Assembly: GCF_003076275.1 (NCBI RefSeq)
Contig: NZ_CP029064.1
Span: 1,870,501 to 1,934,500 of the forward strand
DNA from: Microbulbifer sp. A4B17
GTDB lineage: Bacteria; Pseudomonadota; Gammaproteobacteria; Pseudomonadales; Cellvibrionaceae
Reading direction: 5' to 3'
Length of the DNA: 64,000 nucleotides
A program made the position numbers and the translations under genes. This document shows positions 8,679 to 18,188 of this stretch, piece after piece; the first letter of the stretch is position 1; every line of letters starts with the position of its first letter. Under the pieces are notes generated by a model. That model searched no databases. It saw only the letters and a program-made list of their open reading frames with translations, and was not told the origin of the DNA.

Positions 8679-9887
8679 ATGCCTGTAAAAACAGTACTAA
8701 ATCGGAATGCACCACCTGGCACGGTACCGGTAAAAATCTATACCGATGATATCGAGCCCAAGGCGATGCAACAGTTAAAGAATATTGCCCAGCTTCCTAT
8801 TGTGCATTCCCATGTTGCTGCTATGCCGGATGTGCATTTGGGAAAGGGGGCAACGGTAGGATCGGTGATTCCAACGGTAAGCGCGATAATTCCCGCTGCT
8901 GTTGGGGTGGATATTGGTTGTGGAATGAATGCGGTGCGAACTTCGCTACAGGTCCATCAGCTGCCAGACAATCTTAAAGCACTGCGGGATGCCATTGAGG
9001 TGAAAGTGCCGGTTGGTCAGGGACGACATAAACTGATCAGCGCCAGGGAATCTGCCTGCAAACTTTTAGCTCCCGGTGTAGATAGATTGTTTTCCAAGCA
9101 TCCAGGGCTTCTGAAGAAACTGCATCAGCCACAAAAAACCTGGGTGACCCAAATGGGTACATTAGGGGGTGGCAATCACTTTATCGAAATTTGTGTTGAT
9201 GAGAGTGGTGCTGTATGGGTGATGTTGCATTCGGGAAGTCGAGGGATTGGCAATGCTATTGGCCAGCATTTTATCCAGCTGGCCCGACGGGATATGGCTG
9301 GGCATATGCACAACCTTCCAGATAAGGATCTGGCCTATTTTTCAGAGGGCTGCCAGAATTTTGATGATTATATTGAGGCGGTCAATTGGGCGCAGGAATA
9401 TGCTCGATGGAACAGGCAGGAAATGATGAAGCTAGTGCTCGGGTGTCTGAAGGCAAGCTTGCCAAAGTTTACTTTGACTACAGAGGCAATCAACTGTCAT
9501 CACAATTATGTTGTTCGCGAGCGCCATTTTAATAGGGATGTGTTCGTAACACGCAAAGGGGCAATAAGTGCCCGGAATGATCAGCTGGGAATTATTCCCG
9601 GCTCAATGGGAGCTAAATCATTTATTGTCCGAGGGCTTGGAAACAAGGAATCATTTTGCTCCTGTGCCCATGGTGCCGGGCGTAAAATGAGCCGCTCAGC
9701 GGCTCGTCAGCGATTTTCCAGAAAGGATTTGGAGGATCAGACACGAGGTGTGCAGTGCCGTAAAGATAATGGTGTATTGGATGAGATCCCTGCAGCTTAT
9801 AAGGACATTGATCAGGTGATGGAAAACCAGTCTGATCTGGTGGATGTAGTGCATACCCTGCGCCAGGTAATTTGTATTAAGGGATGA
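8679..9887 (+). CDS. rtcB: RNA-splicing ligase RtcB family protein
   Basis: RtcB joins 2',3'-cyclic phosphate or 3'-phosphate RNA ends to 5'-OH ends using GTP and Mn2+. Metal and catalytic residues are in place: Cys81 in GVDIGCGMN, His167 in GGGNHFIE, His184 in LHSGSRG, a histidine pair at 274-275, and the guanylate-accepting His331 in CSCAHGAGR. At 402 residues it resembles the shorter bacterial RtcB paralogues. There is no RtcA, RtcR or archease nearby. A terminator lies just upstream, so expression needs readthrough or a promoter in the 50-base gap. Confidence 0.93.
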   Translation: MPVKTVLNRNAPPGTVPVKIYTDDIEPKAMQQLKNIAQLPIVHSHVAAMPDVHLGKGATVGSVIPTVSAIIPAAVGVDIGCGMNAVRTSLQVHQLPDNLKALRDAIEVKVPVGQGRHKLISARESACKLLAPGVDRLFSKHPGLLKKLHQPQKTWVTQMGTLGGGNHFIEICVDESGAVWVMLHSGSRGIGNAIGQHFIQLARRDMAGHMHNLPDKDLAYFSEGCQNFDDYIEAVNWAQEYARWNRQEMMKLVLGCLKASLPKFTLTTEAINCHHNYVVRERHFNRDVFVTRKGAISARNDQLGIIPGSMGAKSFIVRGLGNKESFCSCAHGAGRKMSRSAARQRFSRKDLEDQTRGVQCRKDNGVLDEIPAAYKDIDQVMENQSDLVDVVHTLRQVICIKG

Positions 9888-9970
9888 CTGATGAGGTATC
9901 AATTTAGATGTTGGGTGGGGGTTTCCCTTCAAATGCAGATTTATTGTTGGATGTGAAAAGGTAAATCCAA

Positions 9971-10189
9971 ATGAAAAAGAAAGAAAAAATACGTAGTTAC
10001 GTTGCCCGTAACCCGCTGATGAGGAAAGGTGGCCCTCATGTAAAGGCTAAATCTTCGGGCCGTTTCGCTGGCAAGCAGAAGCTTCGTAAAGAGGTGCGGG
10101 AGTTAGATGACTCCCGTTCCCAGACTATTTCCTTTGCGGCCATTTGGGTAAGGCCTGCAAATATACCCAGCGCTTTTTATATAGTTTAA
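9971..10189 (+). CDS. Small basic conserved-looking protein, unknown function
   Basis: The 72-residue frame is highly basic for its first 45 residues (Lys/Arg-rich, with ARNPLMRKGG and SSGRFAGK), then changes to a neutral tail. The start is supported by AAAGG about 10 bases upstream. The final 65 bases overlap the 3' end of the opposite ychJ-like gene, so the tail may be a readthrough extension after an ancestral stop was lost. The composition resembles small ribosome-associated proteins, but no family can be assigned. It may be cotranscribed with rtcB, 83 bases upstream. Confidence 0.6.
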   Translation: MKKKEKIRSYVARNPLMRKGGPHVKAKSSGRFAGKQKLRKEVRELDDSRSQTISFAAIWVRPANIPSAFYIV

Positions 10190-10514
10190 AAAGTGAAATT
10201 TCGTGGATTAGGTGTTCTTGGTCATTCTCTGTATACCAGGCCTTAAACTCCACGATTGACTTTTTTAGCCCCGCTTTACTTTTTACAACTTCCAAACGTG
10301 TCCATTGGGTTTCAATGTCCTCAGGTTGCAGCTCAGGGCAGGTGTCGGGGTGCCAGGTTTTAATCAGGTATGGAATATTTCCATCAGCAAAGGCCGAATA
10401 TCGACTGCGCATAACCGCTTCTGCTGCGTTGGGGTAAGCCTTCCCCGACAGATAGAGTCCGCAGCATTTCTCAAAGGGCTTGCCCGATCCGCAAGGGCAG
10501 TGCCGATCTGTCAT
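10125..10514 (-). CDS. ychJ: YchJ-like SEC-C metal-binding protein (UPF0225)
   Basis: The protein starts with MTDRHCPCGSGKPFEKCCG, a SEC-C zinc-binding motif at the extreme N-terminus, followed by the AVMRSRYSAFA segment and the NTF2-like body of the YchJ family. The frame extends further upstream, but this ATG is chosen because GGAG lies about 9 bases before it and the zinc motif immediately follows. Length is 129 residues. Biochemical function in the family is not established. It is divergent from the TetR gene and overlaps the 3' end of the small basic protein gene by 65 bases. Confidence 0.88.
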   Translation of the reverse strand: MTDRHCPCGSGKPFEKCCGLYLSGKAYPNAAEAVMRSRYSAFADGNIPYLIKTWHPDTCPELQPEDIETQWTRLEVVKSKAGLKKSIVEFKAWYTENDQEHLIHEISLFKLYKKRWVYLQALPKWPQRK

Positions 10515-10625
10515 AAATTGTGTCTCCAGGGTGAGTTTAAAACTCTCGTAACACTTTTTAACCATGTTTTGTGGTGAGCGATCGTAGCATAGCTTGACCT
10601 TTCCAATGATGCCGCTAAGATACCG

Positions 10626-10639
10626 ACCAACCGGTTGGT
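10626..10639. promoter_or_regulatory. Palindromic operator candidate for the TetR regulator
   Basis: ACCAACCGGTTGGT is a perfect 14-bp inverted repeat, ending 28 bases before the TetR start codon. A compact palindrome there is characteristic of TetR autoregulation; binding is inferred. Confidence 0.7.
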
Positions 10640-10666
10640 TTTGCTTGGTGATGTCCTGGAGGTCAT

Positions 10667-11194
10667 GTGTCGAGAGTTGACAAGGCTGCCATTGTGCGAG
10701 CAGCAGAAGAAGTAGTTCGAGAGCGTGGTGCGCGCAAGTTGACCCTGGATGCAGTGGCTACGCAGTGTGGGCTGAGCAAGGGCGGCTTGATTCATCATTT
10801 CCGGACTAAGCAGTCTCTTCTTAAAGCCATGCTGGAGGCGGCGATTTCCCGTGAAGATGGCACTGTTTCCAGCTTTGTATCCTCTGGGGACAGCCTTTTG
10901 GTTTCCCGTCTGAAGAGTATTTTTGAATTGATGGACGACGACGAAGGCCTGCCACGGTCACTGATTGCTGCCGTGGCTGAAGATCCTATGTTGTTGGGCC
11001 CGGTAAAAGATAAAGAGGAGCAATGGCGTCGTGACATATGCGATGCGTATCGTGACCCGGAGATGGCGGAATTGCTAATCCTGGCAGCCCAAGGAATGTT
11101 CCTGGGGCGGGTGCTGGGTGTGGTTAATTCTGAAGACCCGATTATTGAACGTTTACAGGGACGTCTGCTGGCGCTCTCTGCCGATCTGACCTGA
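10667..11194 (+). CDS. TetR/AcrR family transcriptional regulator
   Basis: Residues 5-50 form the TetR helix-turn-helix (LTLDAVATQCGLSKGGLIHHF). The ligand domain follows, giving 175 residues, slightly short for the family. The start is GTG with GGAGG at 10658-10662; the ATG two bases earlier is out of frame. The gene directly precedes an RND adaptor and pump on the same strand, and a palindromic operator lies just upstream, so it is probably the local repressor of this efflux operon. The inducer cannot be inferred. Confidence 0.9.
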   Translation: MSRVDKAAIVRAAEEVVRERGARKLTLDAVATQCGLSKGGLIHHFRTKQSLLKAMLEAAISREDGTVSSFVSSGDSLLVSRLKSIFELMDDDEGLPRSLIAAVAEDPMLLGPVKDKEEQWRRDICDAYRDPEMAELLILAAQGMFLGRVLGVVNSEDPIIERLQGRLLALSADLT

Positions 11195-11223
11195 AAGTCG
11201 GCCCCAGTTAATACAGTTTGTGG

Positions 11224-12297
11224 ATGATGAATATGAAAGTATCGCCGAGATCGCGTTTCTCACTGACTATCCTGATGGCTGCTGTTGCAGTTCTCGCAGG
11301 GTGCTCAGAGTCGAAAACAGAGCAACAGCAGGCAGAGCATCTCTGGCCAGTAAAAGTGACTACTGTTGCCAGTAACGATCAAGTCAAAGATCGACAGTTT
11401 GCCGGCCGGGTTAGGGCGGTGCAAAGTGTCGATCTGTCTTTCCAGGTGGGCGGTAAACTCGAAAAGCTCAATATCCGCGAGGGTGAAATTATCCCCAAAG
11501 GAACCCTGATTGCGGAGCTGGATGACCGGGATTACCGACGCAGGGTAAAAGAAGCTCGTGTAAATGTGGAGTTGCTGGAAAAAACCCTGAATCGTCAACG
11601 CTCTCTCGCAGGTTCTAAAGTAATCTCACAGCAGCAGCTGGATGAAACGAAAAGTAACTTTGACCTGGCCAAAGTGACCCTGGAAAGTGCGGAGCAGGAC
11701 TTGGCTTATACCCAGCTTAAGGTTCCGTTCGATGCCCTGGCAACTCGCCAGCTGGTTGAGAACTACACCAATGTCCAGGCGGGCCAGGCAATTGTCCGCT
11801 TGCAGAATATCTCCGAAGTCCGAATTCAAATCTCGGTTCCTGAAAAATTGTTGGCAACGGTTAACGAGGAGCAGGTCAACTCCATGACCGCTGAGTTTGA
11901 ATTCCTGCCAGGCAAACAGTTTCCGCTCACTTACCGAGAACATCAGGCTGAGGCAGACAGCGTTACTCAGACTTACATTGTAGAGTTTGGTATGCCGCGC
12001 CCAGAAAATGTACAAATCCTTCCAGGAATGACGGCTCGCGTTAATGTGAAACTGAACAAAGCGAGTGGAGATCTGTGGATTCCCCTTTCAGCAGTACAAA
12101 CTGGCCCAGAGGGCAAGCCTTATGTTTGGCAGATAAATGCAGATCAGTCGGTGTCCAAGGCTCCTGTTACTCTTGGGCGTACCGATGGAGAGTCTGTGCA
12201 GATTACAGATGGCATTAGCTCCGCTATGAAGTTGGTAGCTACCGGTGGCCAGCACCTTTATGACGGTGCGAAAGTACGCAATTACGCACAGCACTAA
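11224..12297 (+). CDS. RND efflux periplasmic adaptor, lipoprotein
   Basis: This is a membrane fusion protein linking the inner-membrane pump to an outer-membrane channel. The N-terminus has a lipoprotein signal (VAVLAGC) that anchors the protein after cleavage. It is followed by the lipoyl/barrel-sandwich half (SVDLSFQVGGKLEKLNIREG), a coiled-coil hairpin, and the second half plus beta-barrel regions. Several start codons are possible within 16 bases (TTG 11218, ATG 11224, 11227, 11233) and none has a strong ribosome site. It is followed after 43 bases by the pump gene. No TolC-type channel gene is present, so a channel encoded elsewhere must be used. Confidence 0.93.
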   Translation: MMNMKVSPRSRFSLTILMAAVAVLAGCSESKTEQQQAEHLWPVKVTTVASNDQVKDRQFAGRVRAVQSVDLSFQVGGKLEKLNIREGEIIPKGTLIAELDDRDYRRRVKEARVNVELLEKTLNRQRSLAGSKVISQQQLDETKSNFDLAKVTLESAEQDLAYTQLKVPFDALATRQLVENYTNVQAGQAIVRLQNISEVRIQISVPEKLLATVNEEQVNSMTAEFEFLPGKQFPLTYREHQAEADSVTQTYIVEFGMPRPENVQILPGMTARVNVKLNKASGDLWIPLSAVQTGPEGKPYVWQINADQSVSKAPVTLGRTDGESVQITDGISSAMKLVATGGQHLYDGAKVRNYAQH

Positions 12298-12340
12298 TTA
12301 GTGTGTCAGCTCTGGCCCTGTAAACAGTGGGGAAAATGTT

Positions 12341-15300
12341 GTGAAAATTTCTGACGTATTTATAGAAAAGCCGGTTTACAGCTGGCTGTTAATACTGATT
12401 TGCCTGATCGGTGGTCTTTGGGGGCTCTCAGATATTGGTCGCCTGGAAGACCCTGCGTTTACGATCAAGGAAGCTCGTGTGTACACCTTTTACCCGGGGG
12501 CCAGTGCCCAGCGTGTAGAAGAAGAGGTCACCGAAAAGCTTGAAGTAGCTATCCAGCAGATGGGGCAGCTCGATAAGGTGACTTCTACTTCAAGTCCAGG
12601 AATGTCCGAAATTCGAGTGGAAATAAAGGACCAATATGCCTCACAGGAACTCGCCCAGGTCTGGGATGAACTGCGGCGCAAAGTCAATGATGCTCAAAGT
12701 GATCTGCCCAGCGGTGCTTTGCCTTCCGTTGTGAATGATGATTTTGGTGAGGTTTACGGCATTTATTATGCGATTACCGGAGAAGGGTTTTCGCTGACCG
12801 AAATGCGTGAGATTACCAAAGCGATTCGCCGTGAGTTGCTGGGGGTAGAGGGTGTTGCCAAGGTATCCCGCTCGGGCATTATCGACGAAGTGGCTTACCT
12901 GGATATCGATGAGTCGCGCCTGGCCCAGTTTGGTTTCTCCTTGGATGATTTAGCTCAGGTGCTGCAATCAGAAAGCTCGACCCAGAAGGTCGGCGAGATT
13001 GGTGGCCAGGATTTGCGTACCCGCATACTGGTTGATAACCCTGCAAGTGATTTGGAATCCATTCGAAATATTCTCGTCGGTGTGCCCGGTTCAACAGCGA
13101 TGCTGGCAGTCCGGGATATCGCAGATATTTCTCTCGGCTACGATGACAGTCCTGGTTTTATTGCCCGCTTTGACGGTAAGCAGGCCATCCTGCTCGGTGT
13201 GGCTGGTGCCGAAAATACCAATATCGTTAATGTCGGTAAGGCAGTAGAGGCCAGGCTTGAGCAGATTAAACAGGCACTGCCCTTAGGTGTAGAAGTTCAT
13301 CCTGTCTATGAGCAGCATCAGGTGGTAGAGGAGAGCGTTGACGGCTTCCTGTTTAACCTGGTGTCTTCCGTCGTGATCGTTACTCTTGTACTTTGCGTAT
13401 TTATGGGGTGGCGTTCCGGCGTTGTAGTTGGCACTGTCCTCGGCCTGACTGTGTTGGGTACGGTGTTAATCATGAACCTGTTCGGTTTGAACTTGCAGCG
13501 GATCTCCCTCGGTGCCCTGATTATTGCGATGGGTATGCTGGTTGATAATGCCATCGTGGTTGCCGAAGGGATGTTGATGGGGGTTCAGAGGAAAGAAGAG
13601 CCGAAGAGTGCTGCCAGGCGCGTAGTGCGTCAGACCTTCTGGCCATTACTGGGTGCGACTGTCATTGGCATTATGGCCTTCTCCGGAATCGGCCTGTCCG
13701 ATGATGCCACTGGTGAATTCCTCTTCTCCCTGTTTGCAGTCATCGGTATCTCCCTGCTGCTCAGTTGGATCCTGGCGATTACCATTACGCCTTATCTGGG
13801 GTATCACCTGTTTAAGCCAGGAAAACAAGCTGATTCGGAAGACCCTTACAACGGTCGCTTCTACAATATGTATTCTGGCGCTCTATCTGGAGCATTAAAG
13901 CTTCGAGGTCTGACAATTGCGGTGCTTGTGGTGGTAACCCTGGCCAGCTACTTTGCTTTTGGGTTTGTTAAGCAAGGGTTTTTCCCGAATTCAAATGCGC
14001 CGCTTTTTTATGTCAACTACTTCATGCCTCAGGGCAGCGATATTAAACGTACCGACAAAGCACTCCAGGAAGCGACTGCATTCTTCAAGGAGCAGGGTGA
14101 GGTTGTCTCCGTAACGGCAGTGGCTGGTCGCGGAGCCGATCGCTTTATGCTGACCTATGCTCCCGAGCCCCCCAATGCCTCTTATGGTCAGTTGATCGTA
14201 CGCACAGAAAATCGAGAGCAAATCCCCCAGTTGATCGAGAGGGCGAAGGCGCAATTGCGAGTTGCGCAGCCGGAAGCACTGATCACATTCAAGCGGCTGG
14301 TGTTTGGCCCCGGTGGTGGATCGGACGTTGAAGTGCGAATTTCAGGTCAGGATTACCAGACACTGCGTGCCTTGGCTGTTAGTGTGGAGCAAAAATTCCG
14401 CGAGAAAGGTCTGGAAGATATTCGCCACGACTGGCGTAGCAGGGAGCCCACTCTCCACGCCCACCTGGATGATGAGCGGGCGCGTGTTGCCGGTGTTACC
14501 AATGCCGATGTCAGTCGCATGATTCAGTTTGCCACTGCGGGCTATACCGTAGGTGACTTTGAAAGCGGTGATCGCATTATTCCCATTGTTGCCCGTATGC
14601 CAGAGGGGGATCGCAATCAGGTTGGTTCATTGGAGGATCGTCTGGTATGGAGTCCCAATGAGCAGGGATATATTCCGGCTGGACAGCTGATAACCGATTT
14701 TGAACTAACCGCTGATGAAGGCCTGATTCAAAGGCGTGACAGGGTGCCGACTATTACCATCAGTGCAGATGCGCCTGAAGGGGTGACGGCGATGACAGCC
14801 TTCGGCCGTATACGCCCCTGGGTTGAGGAGATGAAGTTACCACCTGGCTTCAAGGTTGAATTCGGTGGTGAGTACGAAAGTTCTACCGATGCGCAGAAGT
14901 CATTGGGTAAAGGGTTGCCCTTGGGCTTCCTGATTATGATCCTGGTATCGATACTGCTCTTTGGCACTGTTCGCGAGCCGGTGATTATCTGGCTGGTTGT
15001 ACCAATGTGTCTGGTGGGTGTGGTTGTCGGTCTGCTGGCGACAGGATTGCCATTCGGGTTTATGTCCCTTCTCGGCGTACTCAGCCTATCTGGTATGTTG
15101 ATTAAAAACGCTGTGGTTTTGGTGGATGAGATTGAGGTGCAGACCCATGCGGGCTTACCCAGATTGACAGCAATCCAGCGGGCGAGTGTCAGCCGTTTGC
15201 GTCCGGTATTCCTCGCAGCCGTTACCACTATTTTGGGGATGTCCCCACTTCTGTTCGATGCCTTCTTTGCGGATATGGCCGTGACAATTATGGGTGGGCT

Positions 15301-15448
15301 TGGATTTGCCACGGTACTTACCCTGATTGCAATTCCCGTGTTTTATGCCGTATTTCATAAGGTCAAGCCCAATGAAATTATCGATGGTGAAGTAGAATCC
15401 AATCATAAGCAAAAAGAGGTAGCTGCTAGCGAACCTGTATCTGCTTAG
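12341..15448 (+). CDS. RND efflux pump permease (HAE1-like)
   Basis: At 1035 residues with the two-fold repeat of six TM helices and a large periplasmic loop each, this is a full-length RND permease. The TM4 proton-relay segment reads MGMLVDNAIVVAEG, with a single Asp followed by Asn rather than the Asp-Asp pair of AcrB, as in the MexK/VexF-like branch. The second-half counterpart GMLIKNAVVLVDEIE has the conserved Lys. The start is GTG with GTGGGG-type upstream sequence. It is expressed with the preceding adaptor. Substrates cannot be predicted from the sequence. Confidence 0.93.
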   Translation: MKISDVFIEKPVYSWLLILICLIGGLWGLSDIGRLEDPAFTIKEARVYTFYPGASAQRVEEEVTEKLEVAIQQMGQLDKVTSTSSPGMSEIRVEIKDQYASQELAQVWDELRRKVNDAQSDLPSGALPSVVNDDFGEVYGIYYAITGEGFSLTEMREITKAIRRELLGVEGVAKVSRSGIIDEVAYLDIDESRLAQFGFSLDDLAQVLQSESSTQKVGEIGGQDLRTRILVDNPASDLESIRNILVGVPGSTAMLAVRDIADISLGYDDSPGFIARFDGKQAILLGVAGAENTNIVNVGKAVEARLEQIKQALPLGVEVHPVYEQHQVVEESVDGFLFNLVSSVVIVTLVLCVFMGWRSGVVVGTVLGLTVLGTVLIMNLFGLNLQRISLGALIIAMGMLVDNAIVVAEGMLMGVQRKEEPKSAARRVVRQTFWPLLGATVIGIMAFSGIGLSDDATGEFLFSLFAVIGISLLLSWILAITITPYLGYHLFKPGKQADSEDPYNGRFYNMYSGALSGALKLRGLTIAVLVVVTLASYFAFGFVKQGFFPNSNAPLFYVNYFMPQGSDIKRTDKALQEATAFFKEQGEVVSVTAVAGRGADRFMLTYAPEPPNASYGQLIVRTENREQIPQLIERAKAQLRVAQPEALITFKRLVFGPGGGSDVEVRISGQDYQTLRALAVSVEQKFREKGLEDIRHDWRSREPTLHAHLDDERARVAGVTNADVSRMIQFATAGYTVGDFESGDRIIPIVARMPEGDRNQVGSLEDRLVWSPNEQGYIPAGQLITDFELTADEGLIQRRDRVPTITISADAPEGVTAMTAFGRIRPWVEEMKLPPGFKVEFGGEYESSTDAQKSLGKGLPLGFLIMILVSILLFGTVREPVIIWLVVPMCLVGVVVGLLATGLPFGFMSLLGVLSLSGMLIKNAVVLVDEIEVQTHAGLPRLTAIQRASVSRLRPVFLAAVTTILGMSPLLFDAFFADMAVTIMGGLGFATVLTLIAIPVFYAVFHKVKPNEIIDGEVESNHKQKEVAASEPVSA

Positions 15449-15481
15449 TACTTTTTTGCCCTGTTGCAGGGCAGGCCTAAG

Positions 15482-15525
15482 AATCCTGCACTGAGCTATA
15501 CTGCGCTTGGTGCAGGATTTTTTTG
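15482..15525 (+). terminator. Intrinsic terminator of the RND operon
   Basis: AATCCTGCAC (15482-15491) pairs with GTGCAGGATT (15510-15519), a perfect 10-bp stem with an 18-base loop, followed by a T-run. Confidence 0.88.
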
Positions 15526-15739
15526 TTAGATTTTGTGAGTTCTCCCAGACATTCCCCGCTAAAAGAAAGCTTTCCCTTCAAAAATATGAATTTTTTCTTT
15601 TGAAAAAAGAAAATTTATTGAGTTAAATTTTATTGCCTGTAATGAAACCTTATTAAGCCTGTCATTTTGCATTACTACTCTATGGCGCCTTTATAACTAG
15701 AACTACCTTTGGGTGGGAAACAAGCGCATTGGAGCAGCA

Positions 15740-17947
15740 ATGAAAAATTATACGTTTTTCAAACGGGCAGTGTTGGCTATCGCCATACCGGCAGTTTTGG
15801 CAGGTTGTAGCGACGATAATGATAATGATAGTCCAGTGGTGGAAATTCCAGATCCAGAAGTTCCTGAGGAAGTCAGTCTGTTCGAGTCTGTTGCTGAGTC
15901 TGAGGAGGCAGCGCACGTCGGCCCCTCAACAATGCAGCAACCACATGTTGTTGCGATGGCTGAAAACGTCAAGGTAATTAATCTGCTCAGCAATGGTTAC
16001 CTTCCCACCGACTATACCAATGAAGATGTTCCTCAATCGGACATGCTGCCTATCTTCGAGGAGCACCCGAGTCTCGATGCTGCAGATACCGATGGCCTAT
16101 ATGTATTATCTGGAGAGCCAGATGGTCTGGGTTACCTGGATAATGATGATGGCACATTTACCCTGTTTATGAATCAAGAGCATTACAACTTTGTTGGTGG
16201 TGATGGGGTTGTCCTGGAGAACTCAAATCGTAGTCTCAGATCAACCGGTACCTTTGTTTCAAAATGGGTGATTAATAAAACCACGGGTGAAATTGAAGGC
16301 GGTGAAGATCTGATTAAAGGAGTTTATGCCTGGCGACGTACCCTGTACGACACAGAGGGTGCAATAGCCGAATCTCCGGGGTATACCTATGTAACACAGA
16401 TGAAACCCTATTTTGATGCAGATGGGGATCTTGTGAATACCGGTGCATTCGAACGTTTCTGTTCAGCGACCCTGCCAGCTGAAACAGCTTTTTACAACGC
16501 TGAGAGCGGCAAGGGCACTCAGGTGCGGATGTTCCTGACCGGGGAAGAGAGCGATGGTGGTGAAAGTCTTAAAACCTATTACGATGGTTTGGTTGAGAAG
16601 CGGGGCTATGAAGGCCTTCGATTCGATGCCTTTGGTAGCATCAGTGGCAAAGCGAAAGCCAAGAGTGAAATCGAATCTGTTTATGAGTACGATAAATCTG
16701 AAATTTATATTGGTCGTGGTATAGCCGTCTTAACGACTGGTGATAATGCTGGTGATGCTTACGAGTTGCCGCTTCTCGGTAAATCTCGCTTCGAAAATAT
16801 CGTACCCAACTATAAAGCACAGGATAAAACTGTACTGCTATCTGTCGATGATGAAAGGCCGCGTAGTGATGAGGATGACGCTTATCGCAATGGAGGCTTC
16901 CTCACGGTCTATGTTGGCGAAAAAACCAATGAAGGCAGTGAAGTTGATAAGGCGGGTCTAACCAATGGTGAGCTGTATGCGGTGCGGGTAGTGGATAGTG
17001 ATGGTGCACCGGTAGTTGATTTTAGCGATAGTGATAATCGAGTCCTATTTGACGATAGTGAATTGATGTTTGAGCTGGTGCAACTCTCCAGCCAGGATAC
17101 AGATGGCGATGGAAAGTCAGAAGATATTCGCGATATGAGCCAGGAGGCCTTTCGTATTCATACCACTGGAATGGAAGTTTCTCAGTGGCGTTCTCCTGAA
17201 GACGGTGATTGGGATCCATTAGACCCGAACATCTTTTACTTCGGAGCCAAGTACGGTGTTTACCAGCTTGAGTTTGCGGATATCACCAAGCCAACGGATG
17301 GTGGCTTGATCAAACGGGTAGTGAGTAGTAAATCTGACGGTGATATCACTGATAACTATGAAAATTTCGACAATATGGCAGCGGTAGCTGGTGTCGATAA
17401 TAAAACCCGCTTGGTGTTGCAGTTTGATAAATCTAATTACTATTCGCCAATCTACGTCCTGGACCCTGAATCTGGAGAGATGATTCGTGTTGCCGAATTC
17501 AATCCAGAAATTATTGGTGATAGCGAGGACGAACTGGATCTGAAAATCGAAAAACAATTGGCAAGCGGAGAGCTGGAAGCTGAGCCTACCGATGAGGAGT
17601 ACCAGGTACTTCTGGAAGAGCAAGTGGCTAGCAAGCCCTATCGTCAGTATTACTCGCAATCCTCTAAAGTGCGCAGCGGATTGGATGATACTGGAGTAGA
17701 GGCTGCAATCTCCACTGATGCCGAAGCTTCGGGGGTTATTTATGTTGGGGATATTCTGGGTGACGGTTGGTTCTTGAGTTCAACCCAGTTTCACTATGAT
17801 TTTGAAGGTCGAGTGGATAGTTACCTGAATTCATTTAATGTGCGTGACCAAAAAAATGGCCCCTCTACACAATTGATCCAGGAAATGATGGCCGGCGGAC
17901 AGTTGCACGCAATTTATATTCCTCAAGCGGTAGGGCTGGACAAGTAG
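15740..17947 (+). CDS. PhoX-like (DUF839) lipoprotein, probable phosphatase-family protein
   Basis: ATG at 15740 is chosen because GGAG precedes it and the protein then opens with a clean lipoprotein signal (AVLAGCSDDND). The 735-residue protein resembles the DUF839/PhoX group: LGYLDNDDGTFTLFMNQEH (an 'NHE'-like ligand region), ERFCSATLP, the GEE motif in TGEESDGG, and SVDDERP. PhoX enzymes are calcium/iron-dependent alkaline phosphatases exported by Tat; this protein has a lipobox and no twin-arginine signal, so it may be a divergent member. Acidic, Asp-rich composition suits a marine secreted protein. The enzymatic call is inference. Confidence 0.68.
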   Translation: MKNYTFFKRAVLAIAIPAVLAGCSDDNDNDSPVVEIPDPEVPEEVSLFESVAESEEAAHVGPSTMQQPHVVAMAENVKVINLLSNGYLPTDYTNEDVPQSDMLPIFEEHPSLDAADTDGLYVLSGEPDGLGYLDNDDGTFTLFMNQEHYNFVGGDGVVLENSNRSLRSTGTFVSKWVINKTTGEIEGGEDLIKGVYAWRRTLYDTEGAIAESPGYTYVTQMKPYFDADGDLVNTGAFERFCSATLPAETAFYNAESGKGTQVRMFLTGEESDGGESLKTYYDGLVEKRGYEGLRFDAFGSISGKAKAKSEIESVYEYDKSEIYIGRGIAVLTTGDNAGDAYELPLLGKSRFENIVPNYKAQDKTVLLSVDDERPRSDEDDAYRNGGFLTVYVGEKTNEGSEVDKAGLTNGELYAVRVVDSDGAPVVDFSDSDNRVLFDDSELMFELVQLSSQDTDGDGKSEDIRDMSQEAFRIHTTGMEVSQWRSPEDGDWDPLDPNIFYFGAKYGVYQLEFADITKPTDGGLIKRVVSSKSDGDITDNYENFDNMAAVAGVDNKTRLVLQFDKSNYYSPIYVLDPESGEMIRVAEFNPEIIGDSEDELDLKIEKQLASGELEAEPTDEEYQVLLEEQVASKPYRQYYSQSSKVRSGLDDTGVEAAISTDAEASGVIYVGDILGDGWFLSSTQFHYDFEGRVDSYLNSFNVRDQKNGPSTQLIQEMMAGGQLHAIYIPQAVGLDK

Positions 17948-17969
17948 CAAAACCTCTTTCTAAAAAATT

Positions 17970-18006
17970 ATGCCCTGTCTAGCGTTAATCAGGCAGGGCA
18001 TTTTTA
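17970..18006 (+). terminator. Intrinsic terminator after the PhoX-like gene
   Basis: ATGCCCTG (17970-17977) pairs with CAGGGCAT (17994-18001), followed by TTTTAT, 22 bases after the stop codon. Confidence 0.85.
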
Positions 18007-18188
18007 TCTCAGATGTTAAAAAACTGACCGAAATATCCTGCTCCTCATTGCCTTTGTTATAGCCCTATTTTTTCATTTGGGGTGTTTTTTATAACCTTTG
18101 AATCATTTCCTATTGATTTGAACCGGCGCATACAACTGGTACGCACTTTCTTGTAATCTAGAGCTCTGGTTTGATTGGTAGTTGATGT

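Noticed and set aside
10665..10700. ATG at 10665 as start of the TetR gene
   Set aside because: It is out of frame with the helix-turn-helix; GTG two bases later is in frame with GGAGG at suitable distance.
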